64,000 bases of DNA from Arenimonas donghaensis DSM 18148 = HO3-R19 (GCF_000743535.1 NZ_AVCJ01000012.1:186001-250000); one strand, 5' to 3'; positions 14,477 to 26,193 are shown, numbered from the stretch's first letter. Translations and numbers: made by a program. Notes: a model not told the origin generated them from the sequence alone.

Positions 14477-15559
14477 TCAGGCGGCCGGCGCGGCCGGCAG
14501 CAGCGCGTCGACGAATCCTTCCGGGTCGAACACGCGCAGGTCCTCCGGCTTTTCGCCCAGGCCGATGAAGCGGATCGGCAGCCCGAACTCGCGGGCCAGC
14601 GCGAACACCACGCCGCCCTTGGCGGTGCCGTCGAGCTTGGTCACGACCAGGCCGGTCACCTTGACCGCGGCGTGGAACTGGCGCAGCTGGTTGAGCGCGT
14701 TCTGGCCGGTGGTGCCGTCGATGACCATCAGTACCTCGTGCGGGGCGCGGGCGTCGAGTTTTGCCAGCACCCGGCGAATCTTGCCCAGTTCCGCCATCAG
14801 GCCCTGCTGGGTGTGCAGGCGACCGGCGGTGTCGGCGATCAGTACGTCGATGTCCTTGGCCTTGGCGGTTTGCAGGCCATCGAAGGCCACCGACGCGGGG
14901 TCGGCGTCCTGGCCCTGGGCCACCACGTGCACCTGGTTGCGCTCGCCCCAGATCTTGAGCTGCTCGACCGCCGCGGCGCGGAAGGTGTCGCCCGCGGCCA
15001 GCATCAGCGAATGGCCGTCGAGCTGGAAACGGCGCGCCAGCTTGCCGATGGTGGTGGTCTTGCCGACGCCGTTCACGCCGACGGTGAGGATGACGAAAGG
15101 CTTGGCGGTGGCGTCGATCTCGAGCGGCTTGGCCACCGGCTTGAGCATCGCCAGAAGGTCGTTGCGCAGGGCGCGGAACAGGGCGGGCACGTCGGCGAAG
15201 TCGCGGTCCTTCATGCGCTTGCGCAGGCGTTCCACGACTTCCGTGGTGGCCGGCACGCCCATGTCAGCGGTGATCAGCGCGGTCTCGATCTCGTCGAGAA
15301 GGTCTTCGTCCAGCTGCGGGTTGCGGGAGAACAGGCCGCCCAGGCTGCGGGCGAACAGGCTTCCACCCAGCGTTCCCTTCATGGCCTCGCGGCCTTCGGC
15401 CAGCTCGGCTTCCAGGCGCGCGGCTTTTTCCTCCTGGTGCACGGTGAAGGCGCGGGCCAGGTCATCGGGGCTGAAACCACTGCGCGCAGGCGCGGCCGGC
15501 TTGGCGGAGGGCTTGGCCGGCTCGGTCTTTTCGGGCTTTTTCTTCAGGAAATCGAACAT
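14477..15559 (-). CDS. ftsY: Signal recognition particle receptor FtsY
   Basis: The product is 360 aa from ATG 15559 (MFDFLKKKPE). A Pro/Ala-rich N-terminal tail of about 30 residues is followed by the NG GTPase domain: GVNGVGKTTTIGKLA (P-loop), DTFRAAAVEQL, DTAGRLHTQ, TKLDGTAKGG and a final GLGEKPEDLRVFDPEGFV, the FtsY signature. It docks the SRP-ribosome complex at the inner membrane. The acidic A domain seen in E. coli is short here. It is divergent from rsmD with 57 bases between, a common arrangement. Confidence 0.97.
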   Translation of the reverse strand: MFDFLKKKPEKTEPAKPSAKPAAPARSGFSPDDLARAFTVHQEEKAARLEAELAEGREAMKGTLGGSLFARSLGGLFSRNPQLDEDLLDEIETALITADMGVPATTEVVERLRKRMKDRDFADVPALFRALRNDLLAMLKPVAKPLEIDATAKPFVILTVGVNGVGKTTTIGKLARRFQLDGHSLMLAAGDTFRAAAVEQLKIWGERNQVHVVAQGQDADPASVAFDGLQTAKAKDIDVLIADTAGRLHTQQGLMAELGKIRRVLAKLDARAPHEVLMVIDGTTGQNALNQLRQFHAAVKVTGLVVTKLDGTAKGGVVFALAREFGLPIRFIGLGEKPEDLRVFDPEGFVDALLPAAPAA

Positions 15560-15594
15560 CGCGCTGCTTTCGCGGACAATGGCGCGAATGTTAA

Positions 15595-16728
<1,134 letters not shown>

Positions 16729-16756
16729 TACACAACTCACATAAAGAGGTATCGCC

Positions 16757-17260
16757 ATGACCCGTGCTCTGATTCCCGTCGCCATGCTGCTTTCCGCCCT
16801 GTTCCTGTCGGGCTGCAAGAAGGAAGAGCCCGTCGAAGCGGCGCCGGCTCCGCTGACCGCCCCGGCCAGCACCGACGACAACGAATGGAAGGCCTACCTG
16901 GGCCAGGTCATTGGCCGCAACCAGGAAGGCGTCACCGACCGCGTCTTCTCCTACTACCTGCCCATCGACAGCGATGTGCCGGCCGAGGGCGACCAGGACG
17001 GCAAGACGATGTTCGACCGCCAGCTCGAGAACGTCACCGTGGTCGTCCAGCGCACCGTGCTGCCGGGCAACATGCTGGCCTTCGGCTCGCCCGACAGCAG
17101 CAAGATGGCCGACCTGATCGTGATGTCCTTCACCGACGCCGATCCCAGCGCCCTGGCCGGTTCGCAGGTGCTGTACATCGGCAACGCCGCGGACAGCGAG
17201 CGGGTCAAGGCAGCCGTCGAGGCCGCCGGCGCCAAGTACGTCTTCGTCGAAGCCAAGTAA
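16757..17260 (+). CDS. Putative lipoprotein
   Basis: The product is 167 aa with a lipoprotein signal peptide; the lipobox LFLSGC places the lipidated Cys at residue 20. The mature part is negatively charged, begins with a Lys/Glu then Pro/Ala linker and contains a conserved-looking VFSYYLPIDSDVP stretch and VVVQRTVLPGNMLAFGSPDSS. No Asp at position +2 (Lys instead), so export to the outer membrane is likely. Function unknown. Confidence 0.75.
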   Translation: MTRALIPVAMLLSALFLSGCKKEEPVEAAPAPLTAPASTDDNEWKAYLGQVIGRNQEGVTDRVFSYYLPIDSDVPAEGDQDGKTMFDRQLENVTVVVQRTVLPGNMLAFGSPDSSKMADLIVMSFTDADPSALAGSQVLYIGNAADSERVKAAVEAAGAKYVFVEAK

Positions 17261-17278
17261 GCCGCTTCGTACCCGGAC

Positions 17279-17303
17279 GGATCCGCCGCCAGCCGGCGGA
17301 TCC
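17279..17303. terminator. Hairpin between lipoprotein and ferredoxin genes
   Basis: A perfect 10-bp stem (GGATCCGCCG / CGGCGGATCC) with a 5-base loop follows the lipoprotein stop by 18 bases. There is no T tract, so it may stabilize the upstream mRNA or terminate weakly. Confidence 0.5.
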
Positions 17304-17325
17304 GACGGGACGGACGGGACGCCCC

Positions 17326-17586
17326 ATGTCCCTGCTCATCAGCGACATCTGCATCAACTGCGACGTTTGTGCGCCGGCTTGCCCGAACACCGCGATCTCG
17401 CAGGGTGAAGTGATCTACGAAATCGATCCGGCCCGCTGCACCGAGTGCGTGGGCCACTTCGACGAACCCCAGTGCGTGGTGGTTTGCCCGGTCGAGTGCA
17501 TCGACCTCGATCCCGGGCATCCCGAGTCGCGGGAAATCCTGCTGGCCAAGTACCACGCGCTAACGAAAGGAAAGTCAGCCGCATGA
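17326..17586 (+). CDS. yfhL: YfhL-type 2[4Fe-4S] ferredoxin
   Basis: The product is 86 aa. It has two cluster motifs: CINCDVCAPACPN and, with the insertion typical of YfhL/FdxA-like ferredoxins, CTECVGHFDEPQCVVVCPVE. It is a cytoplasmic electron carrier with two cubane clusters; the partner is not known. Its stop overlaps the ggt start (ATGA at 17583-17586). Confidence 0.92.
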   Translation: MSLLISDICINCDVCAPACPNTAISQGEVIYEIDPARCTECVGHFDEPQCVVVCPVECIDLDPGHPESREILLAKYHALTKGKSAA

Positions 17587-19280
17587 AGCGATTCCTGCTG
17601 TCGCTGCTGCTGGCGCTGTCGCCGCTGGCCGCCGCCGACGTTCCGGCGCCGAAGGTGCCGGCAGAAGCCGGCATCGCCAGCGCCAACGCCTACGCCACCG
17701 ACGCCGGCATGCAGGTCCTGGCCGAGGGCGGCAATGCCTTCGACGCCGCCATCGCGGTCAGCGCCACGCTCGGCCTGGTCGAACCGGAAAGCTCGGGCCT
17801 GGGCGGCGGTGGTTTCATGCTCCTGCGCATCGCCGGCCAGGACCGCGACGTTTTCGTCGACGCCCGCGAGCGCGCGCCGGCGGCAGCGACCCGCGACATG
17901 TTCCTCGACGCCAAGGGCGAGGTGGACCGCGACAAGGCGGTCAATGGCGCCCTCGCGGCGGGCATCCCCGGCCTGCCTGCGGGCCTGGACCACCTAGCGA
18001 AGAAGTACGGCCGCCTGCCGCTGTCCCGGTCGCTGGCGCCCGCCATCCGCCTGGCCCGGGAAGGCTGGCGCTTCGGGCCCAAGAACGCCGCGATGCTGGG
18101 CTACCGCAAGCAGGTGCTGGCGCGCAGCCCGGCGGCCGCGGCGCTGTTCCTTCGCGACGGCGAGGTGCCGGCCGAAGGCACCCTGATGCGCAACGAAGAC
18201 TACGCCCGCACGCTCGAGCGCCTTGCCGACGGCGGCGCCGATGCGTTCTACCGCGGGGACTTCGCCCGCAAGCTGGCGCGCGGCGTGCGCGAGGCCGGTG
18301 GCCTGTGGACCGAACGTGACCTGGCCGAATACACCGTCGTCGAGCGCCAGCCCATCCGCATCAGCCACCGTGGTTTCGAGATCGTCACCGCGCCGCCGCC
18401 CTCGTCGGGCGGCGTGGCGCTGGCGACCATGCTCAAGGTGCTCGAGGGCTACGACTACCCGCGGCTGGGCAAGGTCGAGCGCAGCCACCTGTTCGTCGAG
18501 GCCATGCGCCGCGCCTACCGCGACCGGGCCCTTTACCTGGGCGATCCGGACTTCGTGCAGGCGCCGGTGGACATGCTGGTTTCCGATGCCTACGCCGCCG
18601 GCCTGCGCGCTTCGATCCATCCCGGCAAGGCGACGCCGAGCGAGCTGCTGCCGGGCGTCAACGCCGAGCCGCTTCGCCCCGACACCACGCATTTTTCAAT
18701 CGTGGACCGGGAAGGCAACCTGGTCGCCGTCACCCAGACGGTGAACCTGCCGTATGGCAATGCCCTGGTGGTGCCGGGCACCGGCTTCCTGCTCAATAAC
18801 GAAATGGATGATTTCTCGGCCAAGGCCGGCGTGCCCAACGCCTTTGGCCTGGTCGGCGAGGACGCCAACGCCATTGCCCCCGGCAAGCGGCCGCTGTCGT
18901 CGATGACGCCCAGCTTCCTGGTCGGCGGGGGTCGCACCGCCGTGCTGGGGACCCCGGGTGGCAGCCGCATCATCACGATGGTGCTGCTGGGCATGGTGGA
19001 ACTGATGGAAGGCAAGGGCGCCCAGGCCACGACGGCCGCGCCGCGTTTCCACCACCAGTACCTGCCCGACGCCGTGCAGGCGGAAGCCGGTGTCTTCGAG
19101 CCGGCGGAAGTCGCCGCGCTCGAGGCGATGGGCCACGTGGTCCAGGCCGGCGACCGCACCTGGGGCAACATGCAGGTGGTGGTGTGGGACCATGCCACCG
19201 GCGAGGTCGAGGCCGGCACCGATCCGCGCTGGAAGGGCGTGGGCAAGGGTTCGTCCACCGAAGCCTCGGTCTATCGTTAG
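17583..19280 (+). CDS. ggt: Gamma-glutamyltransferase (glutathione hydrolase)
   Basis: The product is 565 aa from ATG 17583. A signal peptide (about residues 1-18) sends it to the periplasm. The family signatures are visible: SSGLGGGGFML near 70, the autoprocessing site with the nucleophile Thr368 in PDTTHFSIVD, LLNNEMDDFS, and GKRPLSSMTPS followed by GTPGGSRI. The proenzyme cleaves itself before Thr368 into large and small subunits and splits gamma-glutamyl bonds of glutathione. It overlaps the ferredoxin gene by four bases and is followed closely by an MBL hydrolase. Confidence 0.95.
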   Translation: MKRFLLSLLLALSPLAAADVPAPKVPAEAGIASANAYATDAGMQVLAEGGNAFDAAIAVSATLGLVEPESSGLGGGGFMLLRIAGQDRDVFVDARERAPAAATRDMFLDAKGEVDRDKAVNGALAAGIPGLPAGLDHLAKKYGRLPLSRSLAPAIRLAREGWRFGPKNAAMLGYRKQVLARSPAAAALFLRDGEVPAEGTLMRNEDYARTLERLADGGADAFYRGDFARKLARGVREAGGLWTERDLAEYTVVERQPIRISHRGFEIVTAPPPSSGGVALATMLKVLEGYDYPRLGKVERSHLFVEAMRRAYRDRALYLGDPDFVQAPVDMLVSDAYAAGLRASIHPGKATPSELLPGVNAEPLRPDTTHFSIVDREGNLVAVTQTVNLPYGNALVVPGTGFLLNNEMDDFSAKAGVPNAFGLVGEDANAIAPGKRPLSSMTPSFLVGGGRTAVLGTPGGSRIITMVLLGMVELMEGKGAQATTAAPRFHHQYLPDAVQAEAGVFEPAEVAALEAMGHVVQAGDRTWGNMQVVVWDHATGEVEAGTDPRWKGVGKGSSTEASVYR

Positions 19281-19289
19281 GAGGTCGTC

Positions 19290-20180
<891 letters not shown>

Positions 20181-20190
20181 GGAAAACCGA

Positions 20191-20607
20191 ATGAACCGAC
20201 TGCTCCTGCCGCTCCTGCTGTGCCTGTCCCCGGTGGCGTTGGCCGCCGACTACGGCGAGCCGATGCCCGAAGGCGAGGCCACTGCCATCGCCAAGGCCGC
20301 GGCCAGCCCGGCCGCCTACCAGGGCAAGCCGGCCAAGTTCAGTGGCCGCATCACCGAGGTTTGCCAGAAGAAGGGATGTTGGATCGTGCTCGAGCAGGAC
20401 GGCCACAGCGCCCGCGTCATGGCCAAGGACCATGGTTTCGAGGTGCCCAGGGACGCCAGTGGACCCGCCGTGGCCTATGGCGTGCTGCAGGTCGAGCCGA
20501 TCAGCGAGGAACACGCCCGCCACCTGGTCGAGGACGATGGCGCCCAGGCGCCGGCAAAGCAGGAGCTGCGCATCGTCGCCACGTCCATCAGCCTGCCGGA
20601 CGCCTGA
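20191..20607 (+). CDS. DUF4920-like secreted protein
   Basis: The product is 138 aa from ATG 20191 with a signal peptide (about 1-19, cleavage after ALA). The mature part has GKPAKFSGRITEVCQKKGCWIVL, where the two Cys flank KKG, and VEPISEEHARHLVEDD; this fits the DUF4920 group of OB-fold-like periplasmic proteins. The CQKKGC spacing could bind a metal or form a disulfide. Function unknown. Confidence 0.75.
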   Translation: MNRLLLPLLLCLSPVALAADYGEPMPEGEATAIAKAAASPAAYQGKPAKFSGRITEVCQKKGCWIVLEQDGHSARVMAKDHGFEVPRDASGPAVAYGVLQVEPISEEHARHLVEDDGAQAPAKQELRIVATSISLPDA

Positions 20608-20664
20608 CTGTCACCTTCGACCCGCAGCATGGTGGGTCGGTCCGGACCACCGCGGGAGAACGGC

Positions 20665-22071
20665 GTGAACCCTATCGAAGAACCGCCGCGCATCGCGCGG
20701 CGCCGGCTGCTCAAGGGCGGCCTGGGCCTGGGCGTGGCGGCGCTGGGCCTGGGGCCGATGGGGACGCTGCTGGCGCAGGCCGGCGGTGGCCTGGCGGTTT
20801 CCCCGGGCTACGGCCCGCTGGCGCCGGTGCGCGATCGCGCCACCGGCCTGCCGCTGCTGCAGCTGCCTGCTGGATTCGAATACACCAGTTTCGGCTGGGC
20901 CGGCGAGGACATCGCGCGGGGCCAGGCCTGCCCCGGAAAGCATGACGGCATGGGCGTGGTTGGCGTGGACGGGGACCTCGTCACCCTGGTGCGGAACCAC
21001 GAGATCACCCGCGAGCCGGGTGGCAGCTTTGCGCCAGCCTCGGCGACCTACGATCCCGACACCCGCGGCGGAACCGTCACCCTGCGCTTCGATACCGCGC
21101 GTGGCACCTTCGTCGACGCCCGGCCTTCGCTGTCGGGCACCCTGGTCAATTGTGCCGGCGGCGTGACGCCATGGGGGTCCTGGCTCTCGTGCGAAGAGGT
21201 CGTGCTCGACGCGGGCCAGAAAGTCCGGCTGGGCAAGGACACCGTGCACGAGATGAAACGCAGCCACGGTTTCGTGTTCGAAGTGCCCGGGAAGGGCCTT
21301 TCCAATGCCGAGCCGCTGCTGGACATGGGCCAGATGGAGCACGAGGCCGCCGCCGTGGACCCGCGCGACGGCGTCGTTTATCTCACCGAGGACCAGGAGC
21401 CGTATGCCGGCTTCTACCGTTTCATCCCGCGTGCGCCAGGCGAACTGCACCGTGGCGGCCGACTGCAGATGTTGCGCGCCGAAGGCGCGCCCGACCTGCG
21501 CACCGGGCGCCGGGTGGGCGAGGTCGTGAAGGTGCGCTGGGTGGAGATCGAAGAGCCCACCCGCGGCCGCAGCGCCAACGGCGATCCCGATGGCCTGGTG
21601 CGCCAGGGCCTGGCCAACGGCGGTTCGGCCTTCATCCGGCTCGAAGGCGTGATCGTCGCCGAAGGACGGGTCTTTTTCACCGCCACCAGCGGTGGCGACG
21701 CCGGCTGCGGCCAGCTTTGGGCCTACCGTCCGCGCGAGGGCCTGCTGGAACTGGTCTTCGAGTCGCCCTCGCCGGACGTGCTGGACTACCCCGACAACAT
21801 CGTCGCCAGCCCGCGCGGCGGCCTGGTGATCTGCGAGGACTCCGACCAGCCCGTGCAGCGCCTGTACGGCATGGACCGCGGTGGTGGCCTGTTCGAGTTT
21901 TGCCGGAACAACGTGGTGCTGGACGGGCACCGTGGCTTCAGCGGAGACTTCCGGGACGAGGAGTGGGCGGGTGCCTGTTTCTCACCGGACGGCCAGTGGC
22001 TGTTCGCCAACATCTACGAGCCGGGTTTCACGGTCGCCATCAAGGGTCCCTGGAAGCCCGGCCTGATCTGA
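20665..22071 (+). CDS. PhoX/DUF839-family phosphatase-like protein, Tat-exported
   Basis: The product is 468 aa from GTG 20665, chosen for its GGGAGAA ribosome-binding site and because the resulting N-terminus (ARRRLLKGGLGLGVAALGLG) is a twin-arginine signal. The body has PhoX-type features: HDGMG, LVRNHEI, NCAGGVTPWGSWLSCEE, DMGQMEHEA and EDSDQPVQRL. PhoX enzymes are calcium- and iron-dependent alkaline phosphatases of the periplasm; whether this one is a phosphatase or a related lactonase-like protein cannot be told. A MAPEG gene follows after 10 bases. Confidence 0.85.
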   Translation: MNPIEEPPRIARRRLLKGGLGLGVAALGLGPMGTLLAQAGGGLAVSPGYGPLAPVRDRATGLPLLQLPAGFEYTSFGWAGEDIARGQACPGKHDGMGVVGVDGDLVTLVRNHEITREPGGSFAPASATYDPDTRGGTVTLRFDTARGTFVDARPSLSGTLVNCAGGVTPWGSWLSCEEVVLDAGQKVRLGKDTVHEMKRSHGFVFEVPGKGLSNAEPLLDMGQMEHEAAAVDPRDGVVYLTEDQEPYAGFYRFIPRAPGELHRGGRLQMLRAEGAPDLRTGRRVGEVVKVRWVEIEEPTRGRSANGDPDGLVRQGLANGGSAFIRLEGVIVAEGRVFFTATSGGDAGCGQLWAYRPREGLLELVFESPSPDVLDYPDNIVASPRGGLVICEDSDQPVQRLYGMDRGGGLFEFCRNNVVLDGHRGFSGDFRDEEWAGACFSPDGQWLFANIYEPGFTVAIKGPWKPGLI

Positions 22072-22081
22072 AGGACCGGAC

Positions 22082-22474
22082 ATGATCACCATGCTTTACG
22101 CGGGGCTTTGCACCCTGCTCATCCTCGCCCTGGCCGGACGCGTGATCGCCGGCCGCTGGCGCCACAAGGTCGGCCTGGGCGATGGCGGCAACAGCGAGCT
22201 GAGCCGCCTGGTGCGCGCACACGCCAATGCCGTGGAGTACGTGCCCCTCGCCCTCATCCTGCTCGGCGGCATGGAGCTCAACGGCTACGCGGACGGGCTG
22301 GTGCACGCCTTCGGCGCGACCTTGTTCGCGTCGCGCCTGCTGCATGCCTGGGGCCTGGCCACCAGCGGCGGAACCAGCACCGGCCGTTTCCTGGGCACGG
22401 TGCTGACCCTGCTGCTGATGATCGCGATGAGCGTCATGGCGATTCTGGGATTCGTCGCCGGACAGGCCGGCTGA
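22082..22474 (+). CDS. MAPEG-family membrane protein
   Basis: The product is 130 aa with four predicted membrane helices (about 3-20, 50-68, 72-90, 100-125). The motif RLVRAHANAVEYVPLAL, with Glu and Asn in the second helix, is the MAPEG signature found in bacterial YecN-like and microsomal glutathione transferase-like proteins. The bacterial substrates are mostly unknown. Confidence 0.88.
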   Translation: MITMLYAGLCTLLILALAGRVIAGRWRHKVGLGDGGNSELSRLVRAHANAVEYVPLALILLGGMELNGYADGLVHAFGATLFASRLLHAWGLATSGGTSTGRFLGTVLTLLLMIAMSVMAILGFVAGQAG

Positions 22475-22482
22475 AATTTCCC

Positions 22483-22534
22483 TGTGGGAGGGACTTCAGT
22501 CCCGAAAAGCTTCGGGACTGAAGTCCCTCCCACA
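22483..22534. repeat. REP-type perfect inverted pair (copy 1)
   Basis: Two 24-bp arms, TGTGGGAGGGACTTCAGTCC plus CGAA, face each other around AAGC. Each arm is itself a small hairpin with a TTCA loop (GGGAC-TTCA-GTCCC). It lies between the convergent MAPEG and EF-hand genes and probably also acts as a bidirectional terminator or mRNA stabilizer. A second member of the family is at 61460-61536. Confidence 0.85.
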
Positions 22535-22542
22535 AACGACGT

Positions 22543-22863
22543 TCAGCGGCGCGGCGGGGCGAGCAGCTCGACCCGGCTGAGGAAACCGTCGCCGTTGGCG
22601 TCCTGCCGGTGGAACTGGGCGCTGAAGCGCGCCTCGTGCTCGGCCAGGGTGATGCGCGGGGCGTCGGGCACGTGCTGTTCGTGCGGTTCGAGCACGCCGT
22701 TGCCGTCCAGGTCCATCTGCCGGAACGCAAATCCCATGCGCTCCAGGAATTCGGCAAGCGACACCCGGCCATCGCCGTCGAGGTCGACGCGAGCGAAATA
22801 ATCGTCCGCCTGCGCGAAAGCGGGCGGAGCCAGCAGCACCAGCGCCAGCAGGCTAGCCCGCAT
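22543..22863 (-). CDS. Secreted EF-hand protein
   Basis: The product is 106 aa. A signal peptide (about 1-18, AFA-QA) is followed by three calcium-binding loops: DLDGDGRVSLAEF, DLDGNGVLEPHE and DANGDGFLSRVE. A probable periplasmic calcium-binding protein. Its start overlaps the rlmM stop by 11 bases, so it is the last gene of the glnS - deaminase - rlmM operon. Confidence 0.85.
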   Translation of the reverse strand: MRASLLALVLLAPPAFAQADDYFARVDLDGDGRVSLAEFLERMGFAFRQMDLDGNGVLEPHEQHVPDAPRITLAEHEARFSAQFHRQDANGDGFLSRVELLAPPRR

Positions 22864-23899
22864 AAACCGTGATTTCCTCGCGGTCGTGGTACAGCTGCTT
22901 GGCGCGCAGGGTCAGCGGCCGCCCGGCGTGGTCGACGAAGTGCTGCAGGCAGTCGCGGGTTTCGTCCCAGCGTTTTTTCATCGGCAGCTTGAGATTGAAG
23001 ACCGCGCGCTTGCACCAGCCTTCGCGGAACCAGGTGGCCATGCGGTCGGCCACCTTGGCGGGGGACTCGACCATGTCGCAGACCATCCACTCCACAGGCT
23101 TGGGCGGCTGCCAGCGGAAGCCGTCGGCGCGGATGTGTTCGATGATGCCGGTGTCCATGGCGCTGGCCGCCATCGGGCCGTTGTCGATCGCCGCGACGCG
23201 GATGTGCCGGCGCGCGAGCACCCAGCTCCAGCCACCGGGCGCGGCGCCCAGGTCGGCGGCGTTCATGCCCGGCTGCAGGAAGGCGTCGCGCTCTTTCTCG
23301 GTGAGCAGGCACATCAGCGCCTCTTCCAGCTTCAGCGCCGATCGGCTGGGGGCGTCGGCGTGCGCGCGCAGGCGCGGCACGCCCAGCGGCCATGGCGAGG
23401 CGTCCTTGGGATCGGCGCTGGCCAGCAGGGCGTGGTTGCCGGCCAGCATCAGCACGTGCAGGCGCGGCAGCCGCGGGTCTTCCTTCTCGGTGATCAGGCC
23501 GCGCTGGCGAAGCGCCGGACGCAGCGCATTGCCCAGGGCGCGGGCCAGGCCCGAGAGCTGCCGGCCATCGTCGGAGTCGGTGTGCTCGACCCAGACGTCG
23601 CCGTGGCGGCCGCGACCGCCCAGGGCGTCCATGATCGGCGCCACGCGATCCTTCGGGTCCATGCCCGGCAGGTCGGCGAGCAGGCGCAGCTTCTGGCGCG
23701 CGAAGATCAGGGTGGACCAGGGCAGGGCCTGCGAGAGCGCGGCGCCGTCTTCGACGCCGAGCAGTTGCACGAAGCCGGTGTTGCGTTCGGCCTTGGCGTA
23801 GCCGGGGAAACCGGCCATCGCCGAACGTTCGCCCAGTTCAGCGGCCAGTTCCGGTTCGAAACCGGGTCGGCAATAGGCCAGCAGGCCATCAGTAGACAA
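22853..23899 (-). CDS. rlmM: 23S rRNA (cytidine2498-2'-O)-methyltransferase RlmM
   Basis: The product is about 348 aa from TTG 23899 (S-T-D-G-L-L-A-Y-C-R-P-G-F-E); a GTG at 23920 is another candidate. The family start is xLLxYCRPGFE, so the TTG fits best. A THUMP-like N-terminal half is followed by the RrmJ-fold methylase with DLGAAPGGWSWVLARR (SAM loop), VCDMVESP and the C-terminal KQLYHDREEITVY that is typical of RlmM. The gene overlaps the deaminase stop by 11 bases. Confidence 0.92.
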   Translation of the reverse strand: MSTDGLLAYCRPGFEPELAAELGERSAMAGFPGYAKAERNTGFVQLLGVEDGAALSQALPWSTLIFARQKLRLLADLPGMDPKDRVAPIMDALGGRGRHGDVWVEHTDSDDGRQLSGLARALGNALRPALRQRGLITEKEDPRLPRLHVLMLAGNHALLASADPKDASPWPLGVPRLRAHADAPSRSALKLEEALMCLLTEKERDAFLQPGMNAADLGAAPGGWSWVLARRHIRVAAIDNGPMAASAMDTGIIEHIRADGFRWQPPKPVEWMVCDMVESPAKVADRMATWFREGWCKRAVFNLKLPMKKRWDETRDCLQHFVDHAGRPLTLRAKQLYHDREEITVYAG

Positions 23900-24443
23900 G
23901 TCCGGACTCCCCGTAGTCACGCAATACGTCGCGCGCGTGGTCGCGCAACAGGTCGGTACTGACGCGGATGCCACGTTTTTCCAGCTCGCCGCGCCAGTCG
24001 GCGGGCAGGGGGCCTTCGTCGAAGCCGGCCAGGTCCTGCACGTCGTCGGCACGGGCGCCGATCAGCAATTCGTCGATGCCGGCCCAGACCACCGCGCCGT
24101 AGCACATCGAACACGGCTGGGCCGAGGCGGCCAGCGTGATCGGGCCGCCGGACTGGTTGAGCCGGAAGCTTTGCAGTCGCTGCTGGCTGGTTGCCAGCGC
24201 CATCACCTCGGCGTGGGCGGCCGAACAGTTGTGCGGCACCACGCGGTTCACGCCGACGCCGACCAGGCGTTCGCCGCTGAACACGGCCGCGCCGAACGGA
24301 CCGCCGCTGCGGTGGTCGACGTTCCGGCGCGAGAGCTGGATCGCGAGCGCCACCTTGTCCTCGGCCGACGGATAGGCGCGCTGGGCGTCCACTTCCTCGT
24401 GGATCCAGGCCGGCAGGGTGAGGTGGAGCTGGGCGTAGATCAT
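23889..24443 (-). CDS. Nucleoside/cytidine-type deaminase
   Basis: The product is 184 aa from ATG 24443. It has the zinc site of the cytidine deaminase superfamily: HAEVMAL (His ligand and catalytic Glu) and PCSMCYGAVVW (two Cys). GGPFGAAVF upstream is typical of the guanine deaminase/TadA branch. The substrate is not clear; it is not the essential tRNA enzyme TadA by its long C-terminal tail. Between glnS and rlmM in one operon. Confidence 0.85.
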   Translation of the reverse strand: MIYAQLHLTLPAWIHEEVDAQRAYPSAEDKVALAIQLSRRNVDHRSGGPFGAAVFSGERLVGVGVNRVVPHNCSAAHAEVMALATSQQRLQSFRLNQSGGPITLAASAQPCSMCYGAVVWAGIDELLIGARADDVQDLAGFDEGPLPADWRGELEKRGIRVSTDLLRDHARDVLRDYGESGLVY

Positions 24444-24450
24444 GCGCGGG

Positions 24451-26193
24451 TCACTTCCTGGCCCAGGTGTCGCGCAGCGTGACGGTCCGGTTGAACACCG
24501 GGCGGCCGGGGCCGTGGTCGCGGCGGTCGGCGGTGAAAAAGCCCAGGCGCTCGAACTGCACGCCGGACTCGGCCGCCAGCCCGGCCGCCGAAGGCTCGAC
24601 CCAGGCCTGCACCACCCGCACCGAATCGGGGTTGAGGTGGTCGCGGTAGGTCTTGCCGTCTTCGTCGCGGTCCGGGTCGGGTACGTTGAACAGGCGGTCG
24701 TAGAGCCGCACCTCGGCCGCCACCGCATGCGCGGCGCTGACCCAGTGGATGGTGCCCTTGATCTTGCGGTCGGCGCCCTCCATGCCCGGTCGCGACTGCA
24801 GGTCGAGCGTGCAGCGCAGCTCGGTGATCTCGTCGCCGTCCTTGACCACTTCCTGGCAACGCACGATGCCGACGCCGCGCAGGCGCACTTCGCCACCCGG
24901 CACCAGCCGGTGGAAACCCTTGGGCGGGACCTCCATGAAGTCCTCGCGCTCGATCCACAGCGTGGACGAGAACGGCACGTCGCGTTCGCCGAAGCCCGGG
25001 TCCTTGGGGTGGTTGGAAAAGCGCAGGGTTTCGGCGTGGTCGTCGGACAGGTTGGTGATCACCAGCTTCACCGGATTGATCACCGCCAGCCGGCGCGGGG
25101 CGGCCGCGTCCATGACTTCGCGGATGCAGCCTTCCAGCACGGAGTAGTCGATCAGCGAGTTCTGCTTGCTGATGCCGACGCGGTCGGAGAACAGGCGCAG
25201 CGCCGCGGCGGGCGTGCCACGACGGCGCAGGCCCTGGAGCGTGGGCATGCGCGGGTCGTCCCAGCCGGCCACCAGGCCGTCCTGGACCAGGGCCAGCAGC
25301 TTGCGCTTGCTCATCACCGTGAAGTTGATGTTCAGGCGCGAGAATTCGATCTGGCGGGGCTTGCCCGCGGGCACGGTGAAGCCGGCATCCACCAGCGGCT
25401 GGTAGAGCGCCGGGTCGCCGGCCAGGTCGACGTTGTCGACGAACCAGTCGTAGAGCGGGCGGTGGTCTTCGAACTCCAGCGTGCACAGCGAATGGGTGAT
25501 GCCTTCGAGCGCGTCGGAAAGGCAGTGCGCGTAGTCGTACATCGGATAGATCGGCCAGGCGTCGCCGGTGTTCTGGTGCGCCACCTTCTTGACCCGGTAG
25601 ATGGCCGGGTCGCGCAGGTTGATGTTGCCGCTGGCCATGTCGATCTTCGCGCGCAGGGTGCGGCTGCCGTCGGCAAACTCGCCGGCGCGCATGCGCCGGA
25701 ACAGGTCCAGGTTCTCTTCGACGCTGCGCGAACGGAAGGGCGAGTCGCGGCCCGGTTCGGTCAGGGTGCCGCGGTACTCGCGCACCTGCTCCGCGCTCAG
25801 GTCGCAGACGTAGGCCTTGCCCTGTTCGATCAGCTTGATCGCGCCGCGGTAGAACACTTCGAAATAATCGGAGGCATGGCGCAGTTCGGCCCACTCGAAA
25901 CCCAGCCAGCGCACGTCTTCCTTGATCGCCTCGACGTACTCGGGGTCTTCCTTGGCCGGGTTGGTGTCGTCGAAGCGCAGGTTGACCCGCCCGCCGAACT
26001 CGCGGCCGATGCCGAAGTTCAGGCAGATCGACTTGGCGTGGCCGATGTGCAGGTAGCCATTGGGCTCGGGCGGGAAGCGCGTGCGCACGGCCGCGTGCTT
26101 GCCGCCGGCCAGGTCCTCGCGGACGATCTGGCGGATGAAGTCGTTCTTTTCCGGCGCCGGGCTGGCGTCGGTGGGGTCGGGGTTCGGGGTCAT
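24451..26193 (-). CDS. glnS: Glutaminyl-tRNA synthetase
   Basis: The product is 580 aa. Class I motifs are clear: [20 protein letters not shown] (HIGH box) and VMSKRKL (KMSKS box), with [12 protein letters not shown] between. The C-terminal beta-barrel anticodon-binding domain is present ([28 protein letters not shown]). It charges tRNA-Gln directly. First gene of the operon that continues with the deaminase and rlmM. Confidence 0.97.
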   Translation of the reverse strand: MTPNPDPTDASPAPEKNDFIRQIVREDLAGGKHAAVRTRFPPEPNGYLHIGHAKSICLNFGIGREFGGRVNLRFDDTNPAKEDPEYVEAIKEDVRWLGFEWAELRHASDYFEVFYRGAIKLIEQGKAYVCDLSAEQVREYRGTLTEPGRDSPFRSRSVEENLDLFRRMRAGEFADGSRTLRAKIDMASGNINLRDPAIYRVKKVAHQNTGDAWPIYPMYDYAHCLSDALEGITHSLCTLEFEDHRPLYDWFVDNVDLAGDPALYQPLVDAGFTVPAGKPRQIEFSRLNINFTVMSKRKLLALVQDGLVAGWDDPRMPTLQGLRRRGTPAAALRLFSDRVGISKQNSLIDYSVLEGCIREVMDAAAPRRLAVINPVKLVITNLSDDHAETLRFSNHPKDPGFGERDVPFSSTLWIEREDFMEVPPKGFHRLVPGGEVRLRGVGIVRCQEVVKDGDEITELRCTLDLQSRPGMEGADRKIKGTIHWVSAAHAVAAEVRLYDRLFNVPDPDRDEDGKTYRDHLNPDSVRVVQAWVEPSAAGLAAESGVQFERLGFFTADRRDHGPGRPVFNRTVTLRDTWARK